From positions 1 through 45,007 of the forward strand of contig JACPDH010000081.1 in the NCBI GenBank assembly GCA_016184115.1: a stretch of DNA of 45,007 nucleotides. Reading direction: 5' to 3'. Under the pieces are notes generated by a model. It worked only from the letters and a program-made list of their open reading frames with translations, was not told the origin of the DNA and did no database searches. Positions 34,470 to 43,445 of this stretch are shown here, piece after piece; the first letter of the stretch is position 1; every line of letters begins with the position of its first letter. The DNA comes from Acidobacteriota bacterium. Lineage in GTDB: Bacteria; Acidobacteriota; Thermoanaerobaculia; Gp7-AA8. The translations under genes were made by a program, and so were the position numbers.

Positions 34470-35414
34470 TCAGAATTGAGGGTGCTGGCGAAAGTAGTGC
34501 CGGGTCTGCTCGATGTCGCGGCGGATCTGGTTCGTCAGCTCTTGCGGCGACCCGAATCGCCTCTCGCGACGGATCAACCGATGAAACGTCACGCGAACCT
34601 CGTCTTCGTAGACATTCGCATCGAAATCGAGAATGTGGCTCTCCACTGAGATATCGCCGCTCTCGAATAGCGTCGGCCGTACGCCGACGTTCGTCACACT
34701 CTCGAACACTTCGGGGATCGATGCAAAACGGCAGGTGGTGGCATAGACGCCCGATCCGGGGAGGAGGTCGTTGTAGGGGGCGAGGTTTACAGTCGGGAAG
34801 CCGAGCTTGCGTCCGAGCCGCATGCCCGTCGTGACGCGTCCGTCGATGAAGTAGATCCGCCCGAGGGCCAGGTTCGCGCAGCGGAGCGCACCCTTCGTGA
34901 GCGCCGTCCTCACGAGCGAGCTCGAGACACGGATCCCACGGCTCGTGATGTCGTCGATGCGCCGAGCCGTGAAGCCGAGCTCCTTGCCTCGTTCCGCGAG
35001 ATACTCGAGTGTGCCTTCTCGACCGGCGCCAAAGCAGAAGTCGCTGCCGACCTGGATCTCGCGCGCTCCGAGGCGCCCGACGAGAATCTCCTCGACGAAT
35101 CGCGAGGCGCTCCAGCACGAGAACTCTGGCGTGAACGGGATCACCGCCATCGCCGTAAGCCCCGAATCGGCGAGCAACTCCTCCTTTTGTGCGAGCGTCA
35201 GAATCTGCCTCGGCACCCGGTCGGGAGCGACGACGCTCAGAGGATGTGGATGGAATGTCATCAGCACCGACGGAGCGCCAAGCGACTTTGCACGCTCGAC
35301 GACTCGGCGAACGATCTCTCGATGCCCGACGTGCATGCCGTCGAAATTGCCGATCGTGATGACACCGCCCCGCGGAAGGCCGCTGTCTCTCAGGGGGTCG
35401 GCAAAGACGATCAT
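34470..35414 (-). CDS. ribF: Bifunctional riboflavin kinase / FAD synthetase
   Basis: A 314-aa enzyme that turns riboflavin into FMN and then FAD. The N-terminal adenylyltransferase domain has GNFDGMHVGHREI (residues 22-34) and the STLVR-like block ISSRGIRVSSSLVR. The C-terminal kinase domain has GRKLGFPTVNL and the GVYAT and NVGVRPT blocks. Length and domain order are normal. FAD and FMN are needed by the hydrogenase diaphorase, though ribF is an essential housekeeping gene and the proximity is not meaningful. No clear Shine-Dalgarno is seen. Confidence 0.96.
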   Translation of the reverse strand: MIVFADPLRDSGLPRGGVITIGNFDGMHVGHREIVRRVVERAKSLGAPSVLMTFHPHPLSVVAPDRVPRQILTLAQKEELLADSGLTAMAVIPFTPEFSCWSASRFVEEILVGRLGAREIQVGSDFCFGAGREGTLEYLAERGKELGFTARRIDDITSRGIRVSSSLVRTALTKGALRCANLALGRIYFIDGRVTTGMRLGRKLGFPTVNLAPYNDLLPGSGVYATTCRFASIPEVFESVTNVGVRPTLFESGDISVESHILDFDANVYEDEVRVTFHRLIRRERRFGSPQELTNQIRRDIEQTRHYFRQHPQF

Positions 35415-35441
35415 GGCAGTGCGAGTGGCTACACGTCACTT

Positions 35442-35463
35442 CCGGGTGCGCGATGCAACCCGG
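35442..35463. repeat. Small inverted repeat between the HD-GYP gene and ribF
   Basis: CCGGGT (35442-35447) and ACCCGG (35458-35463) pair over 6 bp around a 10-nt loop, in the 52-bp gap. No T-tract follows on the minus strand, so a terminator is doubtful. Confidence 0.3.
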
Positions 35464-35466
35464 CCG

Positions 35467-37461
35467 TCACCGCAAATGGAGCGTCGGCACCGGCTTGCCG
35501 ATCGCTGACCAATTGGGCGGTTCGTTTCCGAGCATCTCGCAGAACCGGGTGACGAGGATCGGATCCCACTTGCCGGCGTCTGCCTCGCGGCGAAGCGTCT
35601 CGAGCGCTGCCGAGTGCGTCAGGGGCGCAGGGCGGTATGCGCGGTGCGAGGTTAGGGCATCGTAGGCATCGACGATCGAGATCATGCGAACCTCGTACGG
35701 AATCTCGTCACCCTTGAGCCCGTCTGGGTATCCGCGCCCGTCATAACGCTCGTGGTGGTGACGGATCAGCTTGAGTACCGGAAGAATGGTGTGAAGCGGC
35801 CGGCAGATCTCTTCGCCGATCACCGGGTGGTCGATGACGCGGATGAACTCTTCGCGCGTGAGCGGCCCTCGCTTGTTCAGGAGCGACTCCGGAACCGCGA
35901 TCTTGCCGATGTCGTGGAGAAGCCCGGCGATTCGGACGAGCTCGGCGAATCGTTCGTCGATCCCCAGGTGGCGGCTGAACATCCATCCGAGATCGCCGAC
36001 GCGCTGCGAATGCCCGCGCGTGTAGGCGTCCTTTGCCTCGAGTGTGAGCGCGAGCGCACAGATCACGTCCTGACTCTGCTCGAGGTCAGCATGGTAGTCC
36101 TTGATACGCAGGAGCGAGCGGATCCGGGTGATCAGCTCGAGCCGGTTGAGCGGATAGCTCAAAAAATCGTCGGCTCCTGCCACGATCGCGCGCTGCCGAA
36201 GCTCGGTGTTTTTGTGAGCGGTCAGCACGATCACCGGTAGGAACTGGTGCTTTGGATTCTTCCGCAGAATCTGGAGGGTATCTTCGCCCCCCTGGAGCGG
36301 CATGACGAGGTCGAGCAGAACGAGATCGACTGGTTCGTGCTCGAGCATCTCGATCGCTTCGCGCCCGTTCTCCGCGTGCAAAACGGCGAGCCCGACCTCT
36401 GCGAGAGTGGCCGAAAGAAGCTCGCGGTTCATTCTGCTGTCGTCGACGCAGAGAATCTTCGGGCTGCTCGTGGCGCGCTTGATCGATGCGGGCCGCGCCG
36501 GGGCCGGGTACGATTCCTCGCGGATCGCTTCGGCGAATGCCTTGGCCATCTGCAGATCGAACGCGCCGCCTTCGGCTTCTGCGAGGAGCGAGTCGAGCGC
36601 GTCGCTCTGATTCGTCGCCATGGCGGTGTGCCGAAGCTCGTCGAATCGGTTCGCGATGCCGACGATTTGTGCTTCGATCGGGATCTCTTCACCCTTGAGT
36701 CCGTCGGGATAGCCCTTCCCGTCCCATCGCTCGTGGTGCCACCGCACCATCGGAATGAACGGCGCGAAGGTCTTCATCGGGCTCAGAATCGACGCGCCCA
36801 TGACCGAGTGCTCGGCGAGCTTCTCCGCTTCCTCGGCATTGAGCTCCTCTTTGTCGAGAAGCTCCTCGGGAACGCCGATCATCCCGAGATCGTGGAGGAG
36901 CGCACCCTTGATCACCGTCTCCCGGTCCTCCGCGCTCATGCCGAGGCGGTCGCAGAGTTGCGATGCGTACGACGCGGTGCGATGGATGTGACCCCCGCTT
37001 TGCGGGTCCTTGTTCTCGAGCGCCGAGGTGAGTGTGACGAGGATGTTTTCCGATGAGTCGAGCTCCTTGCGGAGTGCACGAATCTTGAGCAGGGATTGGA
37101 TGCGCGTTCGGAGCTCTTCGCGATTGATCGGTTTGTTGAGGAAGTCGTCGGCGCCGTTCTCGAGCGCGCGGATCTTGTCCTCGGTTCCGGTGAGTGCGGT
37201 GAGCATGACGATGGGGACACGGCGGCCGGCGATCGTTGCCTTGATGCGCGCGCAGGCCTCGTAGCCGTCCATGTTAGGCATCATCACGTCGAGGACGCAG
37301 AGGTCGGGATTGCGCTGGGAGAACAAGCCGACGGCTTCGCGACCGTCGCGTGCCACGATCACGTCGAAGCCCCACTGCCAGAGATACTCTTCCAGCAGTT
37401 GCAGGTTCTGTTCGTTATCGTCGGCTGCGAGGATCAGTTCGCGGTCCGGTGACCCGGTCAT
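35467..37461 (-). CDS. Tandem REC-HD-GYP / REC-HD-GYP response regulator (c-di-GMP phosphodiesterase)
   Basis: A 664-aa protein built of two REC-HD-GYP modules. REC1 (about 8-125) keeps the acidic pair Asp14/15, phospho-acceptor Asp58 and Lys110. HD-GYP1 (about 145-315) has HD at 190-191 and HHE with GYP at 250-252, but Asn271 replaces the last metal-binding Asp and Met replaces the Lys of HDxGK. REC2 (about 335-450) has Asp384 but Tyr436 instead of the conserved Lys. HD-GYP2 (about 465-640) is canonical, with His516-Asp517, GYP at 577-579 and Asp598. HD-GYP2 is therefore probably the active phosphodiesterase and REC1 the phosphorylated receiver. Start ATG 37461 with GGAG 6 nt upstream; TATACT lies about 25 nt upstream. 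Confidence 0.95.
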   Translation of the reverse strand: MTGSPDRELILAADDNEQNLQLLEEYLWQWGFDVIVARDGREAVGLFSQRNPDLCVLDVMMPNMDGYEACARIKATIAGRRVPIVMLTALTGTEDKIRALENGADDFLNKPINREELRTRIQSLLKIRALRKELDSSENILVTLTSALENKDPQSGGHIHRTASYASQLCDRLGMSAEDRETVIKGALLHDLGMIGVPEELLDKEELNAEEAEKLAEHSVMGASILSPMKTFAPFIPMVRWHHERWDGKGYPDGLKGEEIPIEAQIVGIANRFDELRHTAMATNQSDALDSLLAEAEGGAFDLQMAKAFAEAIREESYPAPARPASIKRATSSPKILCVDDSRMNRELLSATLAEVGLAVLHAENGREAIEMLEHEPVDLVLLDLVMPLQGGEDTLQILRKNPKHQFLPVIVLTAHKNTELRQRAIVAGADDFLSYPLNRLELITRIRSLLRIKDYHADLEQSQDVICALALTLEAKDAYTRGHSQRVGDLGWMFSRHLGIDERFAELVRIAGLLHDIGKIAVPESLLNKRGPLTREEFIRVIDHPVIGEEICRPLHTILPVLKLIRHHHERYDGRGYPDGLKGDEIPYEVRMISIVDAYDALTSHRAYRPAPLTHSAALETLRREADAGKWDPILVTRFCEMLGNEPPNWSAIGKPVPTLHLR

Positions 37462-37486
37462 TCTCGTCTCCGTTGAGTCCGCGCAC

Positions 37487-37492
37487 AGTATA
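37487..37492 (-). promoter_or_regulatory. -10 element TATACT of the REC-HD-GYP gene
   Basis: TATACT on the minus strand, 25 nt before ATG 37461. A -35 is not evident. Confidence 0.45.
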
Positions 37493-37540
37493 GCCAATCC
37501 GCGCCCGTAGCCGATGTCTCGAAGGACAGGGAGGTGGCGA

Positions 37541-38587
37541 ATGCGGACCGAAAGCCTCCGGCGCGTGAATAAGAGGAGTCATCCGAATGTTGCCGCTGGC
37601 GTCATGGGTTACTACGCCGAGGCATCGCAACAGTTCAGGAACGAGCTGGCGCGTGCCGTCCCTCGCGACGAGATCAAGCGGCTGCATCAGAAGCGGCCGT
37701 GGCTCCATTTCGCCGTGACCGCGGCGCTCGTTTTGACGCTTGCCGCATCGACGATTGCGATCATCTCGCTCGATGTCTGGTATCTCTGGCTTCCCTTTGC
37801 GGCGCTCTCCGGCCTGGCGATCTTCAATTTCACCGTACTGCTCCATGAGGTCGTGCACCGGGCGGTGATCCGCGAGTCGTCGCCCTGGTTCTACCGTTTG
37901 GTCGGGATTCTCTACGCCGCGCCGAGCGGAATCTCCGCGACGCAGTTCATTCGCTGGCATCTCGATCATCACGACGGTCTCGGCTCCGACAGCGAGGATC
38001 CCAAGCGCCACTATCTCTCGCCCAAGATCAACGCCCGCTGGCTCAAACTGCTCTACTTCACGCCGGCGCTCTTCGCGATCTATTTTCGCGCGGCGAGACG
38101 GGAGCAGGAAAGCTACCCGGCTGAATTGAGAAGGCGGATCGCGATCGAACGGAACCTGACGATCCTTGGTCATCTGGCGCTGCTCGCGCTCGTCGGGACG
38201 CTCGCGGGTTGGGGGATCGCGCTGAAGGCCTACGTGATCCCGTACTTCGGTTTTTTTCCTGTCGCGTTCGCTCTCAACCGTGTCGGCCAGCACTACGACA
38301 TCGACCCGTCCGATCCAGCGAAGTGGTCGACGCTCGTCAGGGGATCGCTGTTTTGGGACGCGGCGTTTCTTTGGTCGAACTATCACCTGGAGCATCATTA
38401 CTTTCCGAGCGTCCCGTTCTACAACCTCGCGAAGCTTCAGCTTGCGCTGAGGCCGTTCTACGAGAGCCGCGGGATGGTTGCGCACGGCTACGGCGACCTC
38501 GTCTGGCACTACATCGTGTTGAACCGTGCTCCGCACACGAACTGGGATTCTCCAGGCGCGGGTGAGCCGGCGTCTGCCCGAGCCTGA
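37541..38587 (+). CDS. Membrane fatty acid desaturase family protein
   Basis: A 348-aa membrane diiron enzyme. The three histidine boxes are clear: HEVVH (102-106), HLDHH (140-144) and the C-terminal HLEHH. Hydrophobic pairs occur near residues 57-100, 118-130 and 210-255. Desaturases and related hydroxylases share this pattern; it could act on fatty acyl chains or carotenoids. Its neighbours give no clue. I chose ATG 37541 because GGGAGG lies 6 nt before it; ATG 37514 is a longer alternative. A hairpin follows the stop. Confidence 0.88.
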   Translation: MRTESLRRVNKRSHPNVAAGVMGYYAEASQQFRNELARAVPRDEIKRLHQKRPWLHFAVTAALVLTLAASTIAIISLDVWYLWLPFAALSGLAIFNFTVLLHEVVHRAVIRESSPWFYRLVGILYAAPSGISATQFIRWHLDHHDGLGSDSEDPKRHYLSPKINARWLKLLYFTPALFAIYFRAARREQESYPAELRRRIAIERNLTILGHLALLALVGTLAGWGIALKAYVIPYFGFFPVAFALNRVGQHYDIDPSDPAKWSTLVRGSLFWDAAFLWSNYHLEHHYFPSVPFYNLAKLQLALRPFYESRGMVAHGYGDLVWHYIVLNRAPHTNWDSPGAGEPASARA

Positions 38588-38622
38588 GACGCCGGAGACG
38601 AGCTGGCGTGTGAGCGCACGTG

Positions 38623-38648
38623 AAAAGGGCGCGCCTTGCGGCGCGCCC
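38623..38648 (-). terminator. Terminator at the end of the lysine aminotransferase gene
   Basis: A perfect 9-bp stem (GGGCGCGCC / GGCGCGCCC) with a 4-nt loop, followed on the minus strand by TTTT (38626-38623). It lies 28 nt after the aminotransferase stop. The stem may also serve the convergent desaturase gene from the other side. Confidence 0.7.
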
Positions 38649-38675
38649 TCGGTGTCTCTGCATTCGTGGTTTGTC

Positions 38676-40025
38676 CTACGCGATCTGGCCGAGCGACTTC
38701 TCCATCCGCTTGAGCCCTTCGGTCGCTTCGTCCAGCGTAAGGTTGAGAGCCGGGCGGAAGCGAATCGATCGGTGGCCCGACGCGAGAACGAGCAACTCGT
38801 TCGCTTCCATCGCGTTGATCGCCTTGTCGCGAACGTCTCCGGTCGGGAGGTCGAATGCGCAGAAGAGCCCGCGGCCGCGAACGTTCGAAACCATCGCCGG
38901 AAGCTTCTCGGCGAGCTTTTCGAGGCCGCCGAGGAAGTGCGCGCCGACCTTCGCGGCGTTTTCGACGAGATTCTCTTCTTCGATGATCTCGAAGTAGCGC
39001 TGCGCGCGAACCATGTCGGTGAGGTTGCCGCCCCAGGTCGAGTTGATGCGCGAGGAAACGACGAAGACATTGTCGGGGATATCGAAGATCCGGTCGTTCG
39101 AGACGAAGCCGCAAGTTTGCGTCTTCTTGCCGAACGTGAAGATGTCGGGCTGGACGCCGAAATGCTCGAACGCCCACATCTTCCCGGTTAGGCCGACACC
39201 GGTCTGTACCTCGTCGAAGATCAGGAGCATGTCGTTCTCGTCGCAGAGTTGGCGAACCTTGCGGAAGAACTCGGTTCGGAAGTGGTTATCACCACCCTCG
39301 CCCTGGATCGGTTCCATGATGAACGCGGCGACATCGTCGTGACGCTCCATGAGGAAGGCTTTGGCCTGGGCGAGTGCCTCGTCTTCAGCGTGAGCTGCGG
39401 CCTCGAGTGCTGCGGCGTCCGCCGGGAATTGGATCTTCGGATTCGAGATCCGCGGCCAGTCGAATTTCGGGAAGTACTGCGTTTTCCTCGGGTCGGCCGT
39501 GTTGGTCAGCGACAGCGTGTAGCCGGTGCGGCCATGGAAGCACTCCTTCAGATGCATGATCTGATGGCCCTTCTCGAAGTCGTATCCCTTCTTGAAGTTC
39601 TTCCGGACCTTCCAGTCGAATGCTGTCTTCAGGGCGTTCTCGATGCCGACCGAGCCCCCTTCGACGAAGAACATGTGCTTCCGATGTGTCTCGGGGATGC
39701 TGCGCGAGAACGTCTCGACGAACTCCGCCATCTGAGTGGTGTAGATGTCGGAGTTTGCCGGCTTGTTCAACGACGCTTCGACGAGCCTCTCGCGGAATTC
39801 GGCGTTGTCGATCCGCGGGTGGTTGTAGCCGATCGGGCACGAGGCAAAGTTCGAAAAGAAGTCGAGTAGATTGCGCCCCTTCTTCGCGTCGTGAACCCAC
39901 GATCCCTTCGACTTCTTGAGATCCATGACGATGTCGTATCCGTCGGCCAGCATGTGGCGGCCAAGGACGCCGTGCACTTCGGTCGGCTCGACGTGAAGCT
40001 TCGGATCAACTGCGGTGGGAGACAT
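38676..40025 (-). CDS. lat: L-lysine 6-transaminase (lysine epsilon-aminotransferase)
   Basis: Class III PLP aminotransferase of 449 aa. It matches LAT-type enzymes in the N-terminal VHGVLGRHMLADG and SNFASCPIGYNHP blocks, IFDEVQTGVGLTGK and FGKKTQTCG, with the PLP lysine at Lys300. LAT moves the 6-amino group of lysine to 2-oxoglutarate, giving 2-aminoadipate 6-semialdehyde, which cyclises to piperideine-6-carboxylate. It may serve lysine catabolism or stationary-phase adaptation. GAGGTG lies 5 nt before the ATG. Divergent from the thiolase-CoA-transferase operon. Confidence 0.93.
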   Translation of the reverse strand: MSPTAVDPKLHVEPTEVHGVLGRHMLADGYDIVMDLKKSKGSWVHDAKKGRNLLDFFSNFASCPIGYNHPRIDNAEFRERLVEASLNKPANSDIYTTQMAEFVETFSRSIPETHRKHMFFVEGGSVGIENALKTAFDWKVRKNFKKGYDFEKGHQIMHLKECFHGRTGYTLSLTNTADPRKTQYFPKFDWPRISNPKIQFPADAAALEAAAHAEDEALAQAKAFLMERHDDVAAFIMEPIQGEGGDNHFRTEFFRKVRQLCDENDMLLIFDEVQTGVGLTGKMWAFEHFGVQPDIFTFGKKTQTCGFVSNDRIFDIPDNVFVVSSRINSTWGGNLTDMVRAQRYFEIIEEENLVENAAKVGAHFLGGLEKLAEKLPAMVSNVRGRGLFCAFDLPTGDVRDKAINAMEANELLVLASGHRSIRFRPALNLTLDEATEGLKRMEKSLGQIA

Positions 40026-40265
40026 TCTGCACCTCTGGTCTGCTTGCGTTGTGTTTCGTTCGCGAGGAACGGTTGTTGTGTGTATTCAGGGCTTGTCGCG
40101 TCGTCTAATGCCGGTACCGGTTCGGCGTATTTCCCTCTAGAACATGGGGGAAGGTGCCACTGCGCAGGGGCAGGAAGGAGGCCGGTTTCCCGGCTGCCGT
40201 CGGCGCGATAGAATCGCGCGGCAGGCATAGGGTATCACTACTCAATTGCCGTAAGGAGAGTCGAG
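40026..40265. other. 240-bp divergent promoter region between lat and the thiolase operon
   Basis: No gene. It contains TAGAAT at 40209-40214, a candidate -10 for the thiolase with a leader of about 45 nt, and a perfect palindrome CCGGTACCGG near 40109. No convincing -35 or operator is visible. Confidence 0.4.
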
Positions 40266-41444
40266 ATGAAGGAAATCGTCATACTTTCGGGAGCCCGGAC
40301 GCCGATTGGCTCGTTCCAGGGTGCTCTCGCGTCGTTTGCCACCCCTAAGCTCGGCGCAATTGCCATCAAGGGCGCGCTCGAGCGTGCGGGCGTCAAGCCG
40401 GAGCAGATTGAAAACGTCACGATGGGAAACGTGCTGCAGGGAGGGCTCGGCCAGGCACCTGCCCGGCAGGCGGCAATCGCCGCCGGGATTCCAGTCAGCG
40501 CGGGCGCGGTAACGGTGAACAAGGTGTGCAGCTCGGGATTGAAGGCTGTGATGTTCACCGCGAACGACATCCGATGCGGCGAGTACGAAGTCGGCGTCGC
40601 CGGCGGCATGGAATCGATGACCAACGCTCCGTACATGCTCGCGCAGGCGCGTAGCGGCTACCGGATGGGCCACGGCAAGATCGTCGACCTGATGATCCAC
40701 GACGGTCTCTGGGATCCCTACGGCGACAAACACATGGGCAACTGCGCGGAGACCTGCGTTTCAAAGTACGGCTTTACGCGTGAAGATCAGGACACCTTCT
40801 CGAAGACGTCGTACGAGCGCGCGCAGACTGCGGTCAACGAGGGAAGATTCGCCGCCGAGATCGTCGCGGTCGAGATCGAGGGGAAGAAGGGCACAACCGT
40901 CGTCGAAAAGGACGAGGAGCCGTTTGCGGCGCCGCTCGACAAGATGGGTAAGTTGCGCACCGCGTTCAAGCCGGACGGCTCCGTCACCGCCGCTAACTCA
41001 TCAAAGATCAGCGACGGCGCTGCGGCGCTCGTCGTCAGCTCTGCCGAGTGGGCTGAGAAGAACGGAGTTAAGCCGTTCGCGCGAATCGTCTCGTTCGCCA
41101 CGATGTCCCAGGAGCCCGAGTGGTTTACGACCGCGCCTGCGGGCGCGATCGCGAAAGCGCTCACGAAGGCTGGGATGACGATCGAGGACATCGATCTCGT
41201 CGAAGTCAACGAGGCGTTTGCCGCTGTCGCGATGGCGACGATGAAGGACGCGCACATTCCGCACGAGAAGCTCAACGTGAACGGTGGAGCGGTTGCTCTC
41301 GGCCACCCGATCGGCTCGAGCGGCGCGCGGATTCTCGTCACGTTGATTCACGCGCTCAAGGCGCGAGGCCTGAGGCGCGGCATGGTGGCGATCTGCAATG
41401 GCGGGGGCGAAGCGACGTCGATGATCGTCGAGCTCGTCGGATGA
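40266..41444 (+). CDS. Acetyl-CoA C-acetyltransferase (thiolase)
   Basis: A 392-aa thiolase. The nucleophile is Cys88 in NKVCSSGLK; the C-terminus has NEAFAAV, GHPIGSSGAR with the catalytic His, and CNGGGEA with the second active-site Cys. These, and the operon with 3-oxoacid CoA-transferase subunits, favour the acetoacetyl-CoA-specific enzyme (AtoB/PhaA type), linking acetyl-CoA with acetoacetate. AAGGAG lies 7 nt before the ATG. The CoA-transferase subunit A gene follows 108 nt after the stop. Confidence 0.95.
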   Translation: MKEIVILSGARTPIGSFQGALASFATPKLGAIAIKGALERAGVKPEQIENVTMGNVLQGGLGQAPARQAAIAAGIPVSAGAVTVNKVCSSGLKAVMFTANDIRCGEYEVGVAGGMESMTNAPYMLAQARSGYRMGHGKIVDLMIHDGLWDPYGDKHMGNCAETCVSKYGFTREDQDTFSKTSYERAQTAVNEGRFAAEIVAVEIEGKKGTTVVEKDEEPFAAPLDKMGKLRTAFKPDGSVTAANSSKISDGAAALVVSSAEWAEKNGVKPFARIVSFATMSQEPEWFTTAPAGAIAKALTKAGMTIEDIDLVEVNEAFAAVAMATMKDAHIPHEKLNVNGGAVALGHPIGSSGARILVTLIHALKARGLRRGMVAICNGGGEATSMIVELVG

Positions 41445-41552
41445 CGTTCGTGGCGCCCGGAGAGCTTGGCGCGGGGTCGCGCCGCTCTCCGCGGCGCCCG
41501 ACGCGATCAAGGCGATTCTAGGATTCGGGCACAGCGCCCAGGGGGTTCGCTC

Positions 41553-42245
41553 GTGATTGACAAGGTAGTTGCGACCGCCGATGAGGCGATCGGAGATCTC
41601 AGGGACGGAATGACGCTCGTCGTCGGTGGATTCGGGCTGTGCGGGATTCCCGAGAACCTGATCGACGCACTCGTTCGTAAGGGAGTGAAGGATCTTACCT
41701 GCGTTTCGAACAACGCCGGTGTCGATGACTGGGGCCTCGGCCTTCTCTTGAAGACGCGGCAGATCCGAAAGATGGTGTCGTCGTACGTCGGGGAGAACGC
41801 CGAGTTTGAGCGGCAGTACCTTTCGGGCGAGCTCGAGGTCGAGTTTGCGCCGCAGGGCACGCTCGCCGAACGGATGCGAGCCGGAGGTGCGGGTATCCCG
41901 GCGTTCTTTACTCCTGCAGGCTTCGGGACGACTGTCGCCGACGGGAAGGAAACGCGCGAATTCGACGGCCAGATGTATGTCATGGAGCGAGGGATCGTCG
42001 GCGATTTTTCGCTCGTCGCAGCATGGAAAGCTGATCGTCTCGGCAACCTCGTCTACCGGAAGACCGCGAGAAACTTCAACCCGATGGCCGCCACCGCCGG
42101 CCGGGTCTGTGTGGCCGAAGTCGAGGAACTGGTCGAAGTCGGCTCGCTCGATCCCGATCAGATCCACACGCCAGGTGTGTTTGTGCACCGTGTGGTCGTT
42201 GCGCCCAGAAAGAAGCGCATCGAACAGCGAACCGTGCGGAAGTGA
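41553..42245 (+). CDS. scoA: 3-oxoacid CoA-transferase subunit A
   Basis: A 230-aa alpha subunit. It has the glycine-rich [13 protein letters not shown] block near the start, [12 protein letters not shown], and GSSY-type [13 protein letters not shown], all typical of succinyl-CoA:3-oxoacid CoA-transferase subunit A. The pair moves CoA from succinyl-CoA (or another donor) to acetoacetate. The start is GTG 41553, preceded by an AGGGGG; a TAGGAT hexamer about 30 nt upstream may be an internal promoter. Subunit B begins 9 nt after its stop. Confidence 0.95.
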   Translation: MIDKVVATADEAIGDLRDGMTLVVGGFGLCGIPENLIDALVRKGVKDLTCVSNNAGVDDWGLGLLLKTRQIRKMVSSYVGENAEFERQYLSGELEVEFAPQGTLAERMRAGGAGIPAFFTPAGFGTTVADGKETREFDGQMYVMERGIVGDFSLVAAWKADRLGNLVYRKTARNFNPMAATAGRVCVAEVEELVEVGSLDPDQIHTPGVFVHRVVVAPRKKRIEQRTVRK

Positions 42246-42254
42246 GGAGAACCG

Positions 42255-42914
42255 ATGCCGCTGAATCGTGAACAAATCGTGAGACGGGCCGCACGCGAGT
42301 TGCGCGACGGCTACTACGTCAACCTCGGCATAGGTATGCCGACCCTCGTTGCGAATAACATTCCTCCCGGTGTCGAGGTCATCCTCCAGTCAGAGAATGG
42401 GATCCTGGGGCTTGGACCCTTTCCGTCAGAGGCCGAGGTCGACGCCGACCTCATCAACGCAGGTAAGCAGACCGTCACCGTGTTGCCGGGATCTTCGTTC
42501 TTCTCCTCGGCGGACTCGTTCGCGATGATCCGAGGAGGCAAGATCGACCTCTCGATCCTCGGTGCAATGCAGGTGTCCGAGACGGGCGACATCGCGAACT
42601 GGATGATCCCAGGCCAGATGGTCAAGGGAATGGGCGGTGCGATGGACCTCGTCGCATCAGCGAAGCGACTCATCGTCACGATGGAGCATGTGTCGAGGAA
42701 GGGCGAGAAAAAGATCCTCAAGAAGTGCAACCTCCCGCTCACCGGCGTGGGCTGCGTCAACCGGATCATCACCGACTATTGCGTGATGGACGTGACGCCG
42801 CGAGGGCTGAAGCTCGTGGAGCTGGCGCCGGGAATTACGGCAGACGAAGTGCAAGCGCTCACGGAGCCGACGCTGATCGTCGAGGGCGATTTGCCGACGG
42901 TTGCGGTCGACTGA
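42255..42914 (+). CDS. scoB: 3-oxoacid CoA-transferase subunit B
   Basis: A 219-aa beta subunit with the catalytic glutamate at Glu47 in SENGILG, which forms the thioester intermediate. Flanking blocks [23 protein letters not shown] and NWMIPG are characteristic. Together with ScoA and the thiolase, the operon can convert acetoacetate into two acetyl-CoA. A GGAG lies 6 nt before the ATG. The stop is 20 nt from the convergent lspA, with no visible terminator. Confidence 0.95.
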   Translation: MPLNREQIVRRAARELRDGYYVNLGIGMPTLVANNIPPGVEVILQSENGILGLGPFPSEAEVDADLINAGKQTVTVLPGSSFFSSADSFAMIRGGKIDLSILGAMQVSETGDIANWMIPGQMVKGMGGAMDLVASAKRLIVTMEHVSRKGEKKILKKCNLPLTGVGCVNRIITDYCVMDVTPRGLKLVELAPGITADEVQALTEPTLIVEGDLPTVAVD

Positions 42915-42934
42915 TTAGGATCCTTGGCGGAGAA

Positions 42935-43435
42935 TCAGGCTTTCGCTTCGCTCGGTTCGGGCTTTCGCCACATGTCGAGGAGCAGCAGAACGATGCCGAC
43001 GCAGATTGCGGAATCGGCCACGTTGAATGCAGGCCAGTGGTACGGTTTGCCGTCCACGACGACAAAGAAATCGAGGAAGTCGATCACGTAGCCGAGCCTG
43101 AATCGATCGATCAGGTTTCCCACCGCGCCGCCGAGGATCAGGTGAAGTCCGGCCTGCAGCCGAGTCTCCGTGAGGGGTGAACGGAACGCGATGAACGCCA
43201 CGGCAAAGAAGATCGTGATCGCGCCGCCGTTGAGCAGGAAGGGAACGAGTGAGTTCCCGCTATTGGCCCCGAGCCCGAATGCGGCCCCGGTGTTTCGCAC
43301 GTAGACGAGATGGAAGAACCCGTCGATCACGGGGCGCGAGTCGTAGAGGGCGAATTTCCGGACCACGAGCAGCTTCGTGATCCAGTCGGCGACGATGATC
43401 GCGAGGGAAATGGAGAGATAAACAGGTCTTCGCAC
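42935..43435 (-). CDS. lspA: Lipoprotein signal peptidase (signal peptidase II)
   Basis: A 166-aa inner-membrane aspartyl protease that removes the signal peptide from diacylglyceryl-modified prolipoproteins. Four hydrophobic helices are visible. Catalytic aspartates lie in GNLIDRFRLGYVIDF and FNVADSAI, and the NTGAAFG block is typical. The start codon is GTG at 43435, 10 nt after the ispG stop. lspA often pairs with isoprenoid or translation genes, so the linkage has no obvious functional meaning. Confidence 0.95.
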   Translation of the reverse strand: MRRPVYLSISLAIIVADWITKLLVVRKFALYDSRPVIDGFFHLVYVRNTGAAFGLGANSGNSLVPFLLNGGAITIFFAVAFIAFRSPLTETRLQAGLHLILGGAVGNLIDRFRLGYVIDFLDFFVVVDGKPYHWPAFNVADSAICVGIVLLLLDMWRKPEPSEAKA

Positions 43436-43445
43436 GGCGGTATGG

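Noticed and set aside
38627-38648. Inverted repeat GGGCGCGCC/GGCGCGCCC as a mobile element end
   Set aside because: No transposase, target duplication or second end is nearby; the TTTT on the minus strand fits a terminator for lat.
40105-40120. Palindrome CCGGTACCGG as an operator
   Set aside because: It is a single 10-bp palindrome in GC-rich DNA and is expected by chance at this rate; no second copy or promoter overlap supports it.
14372-42914. The two thiolases as recent duplicates
   Set aside because: They differ throughout (NQACASGL versus NKVCSSGLK, CVSGGMG versus CNGGGEA) and lie in unrelated operons, so they are distant paralogues.
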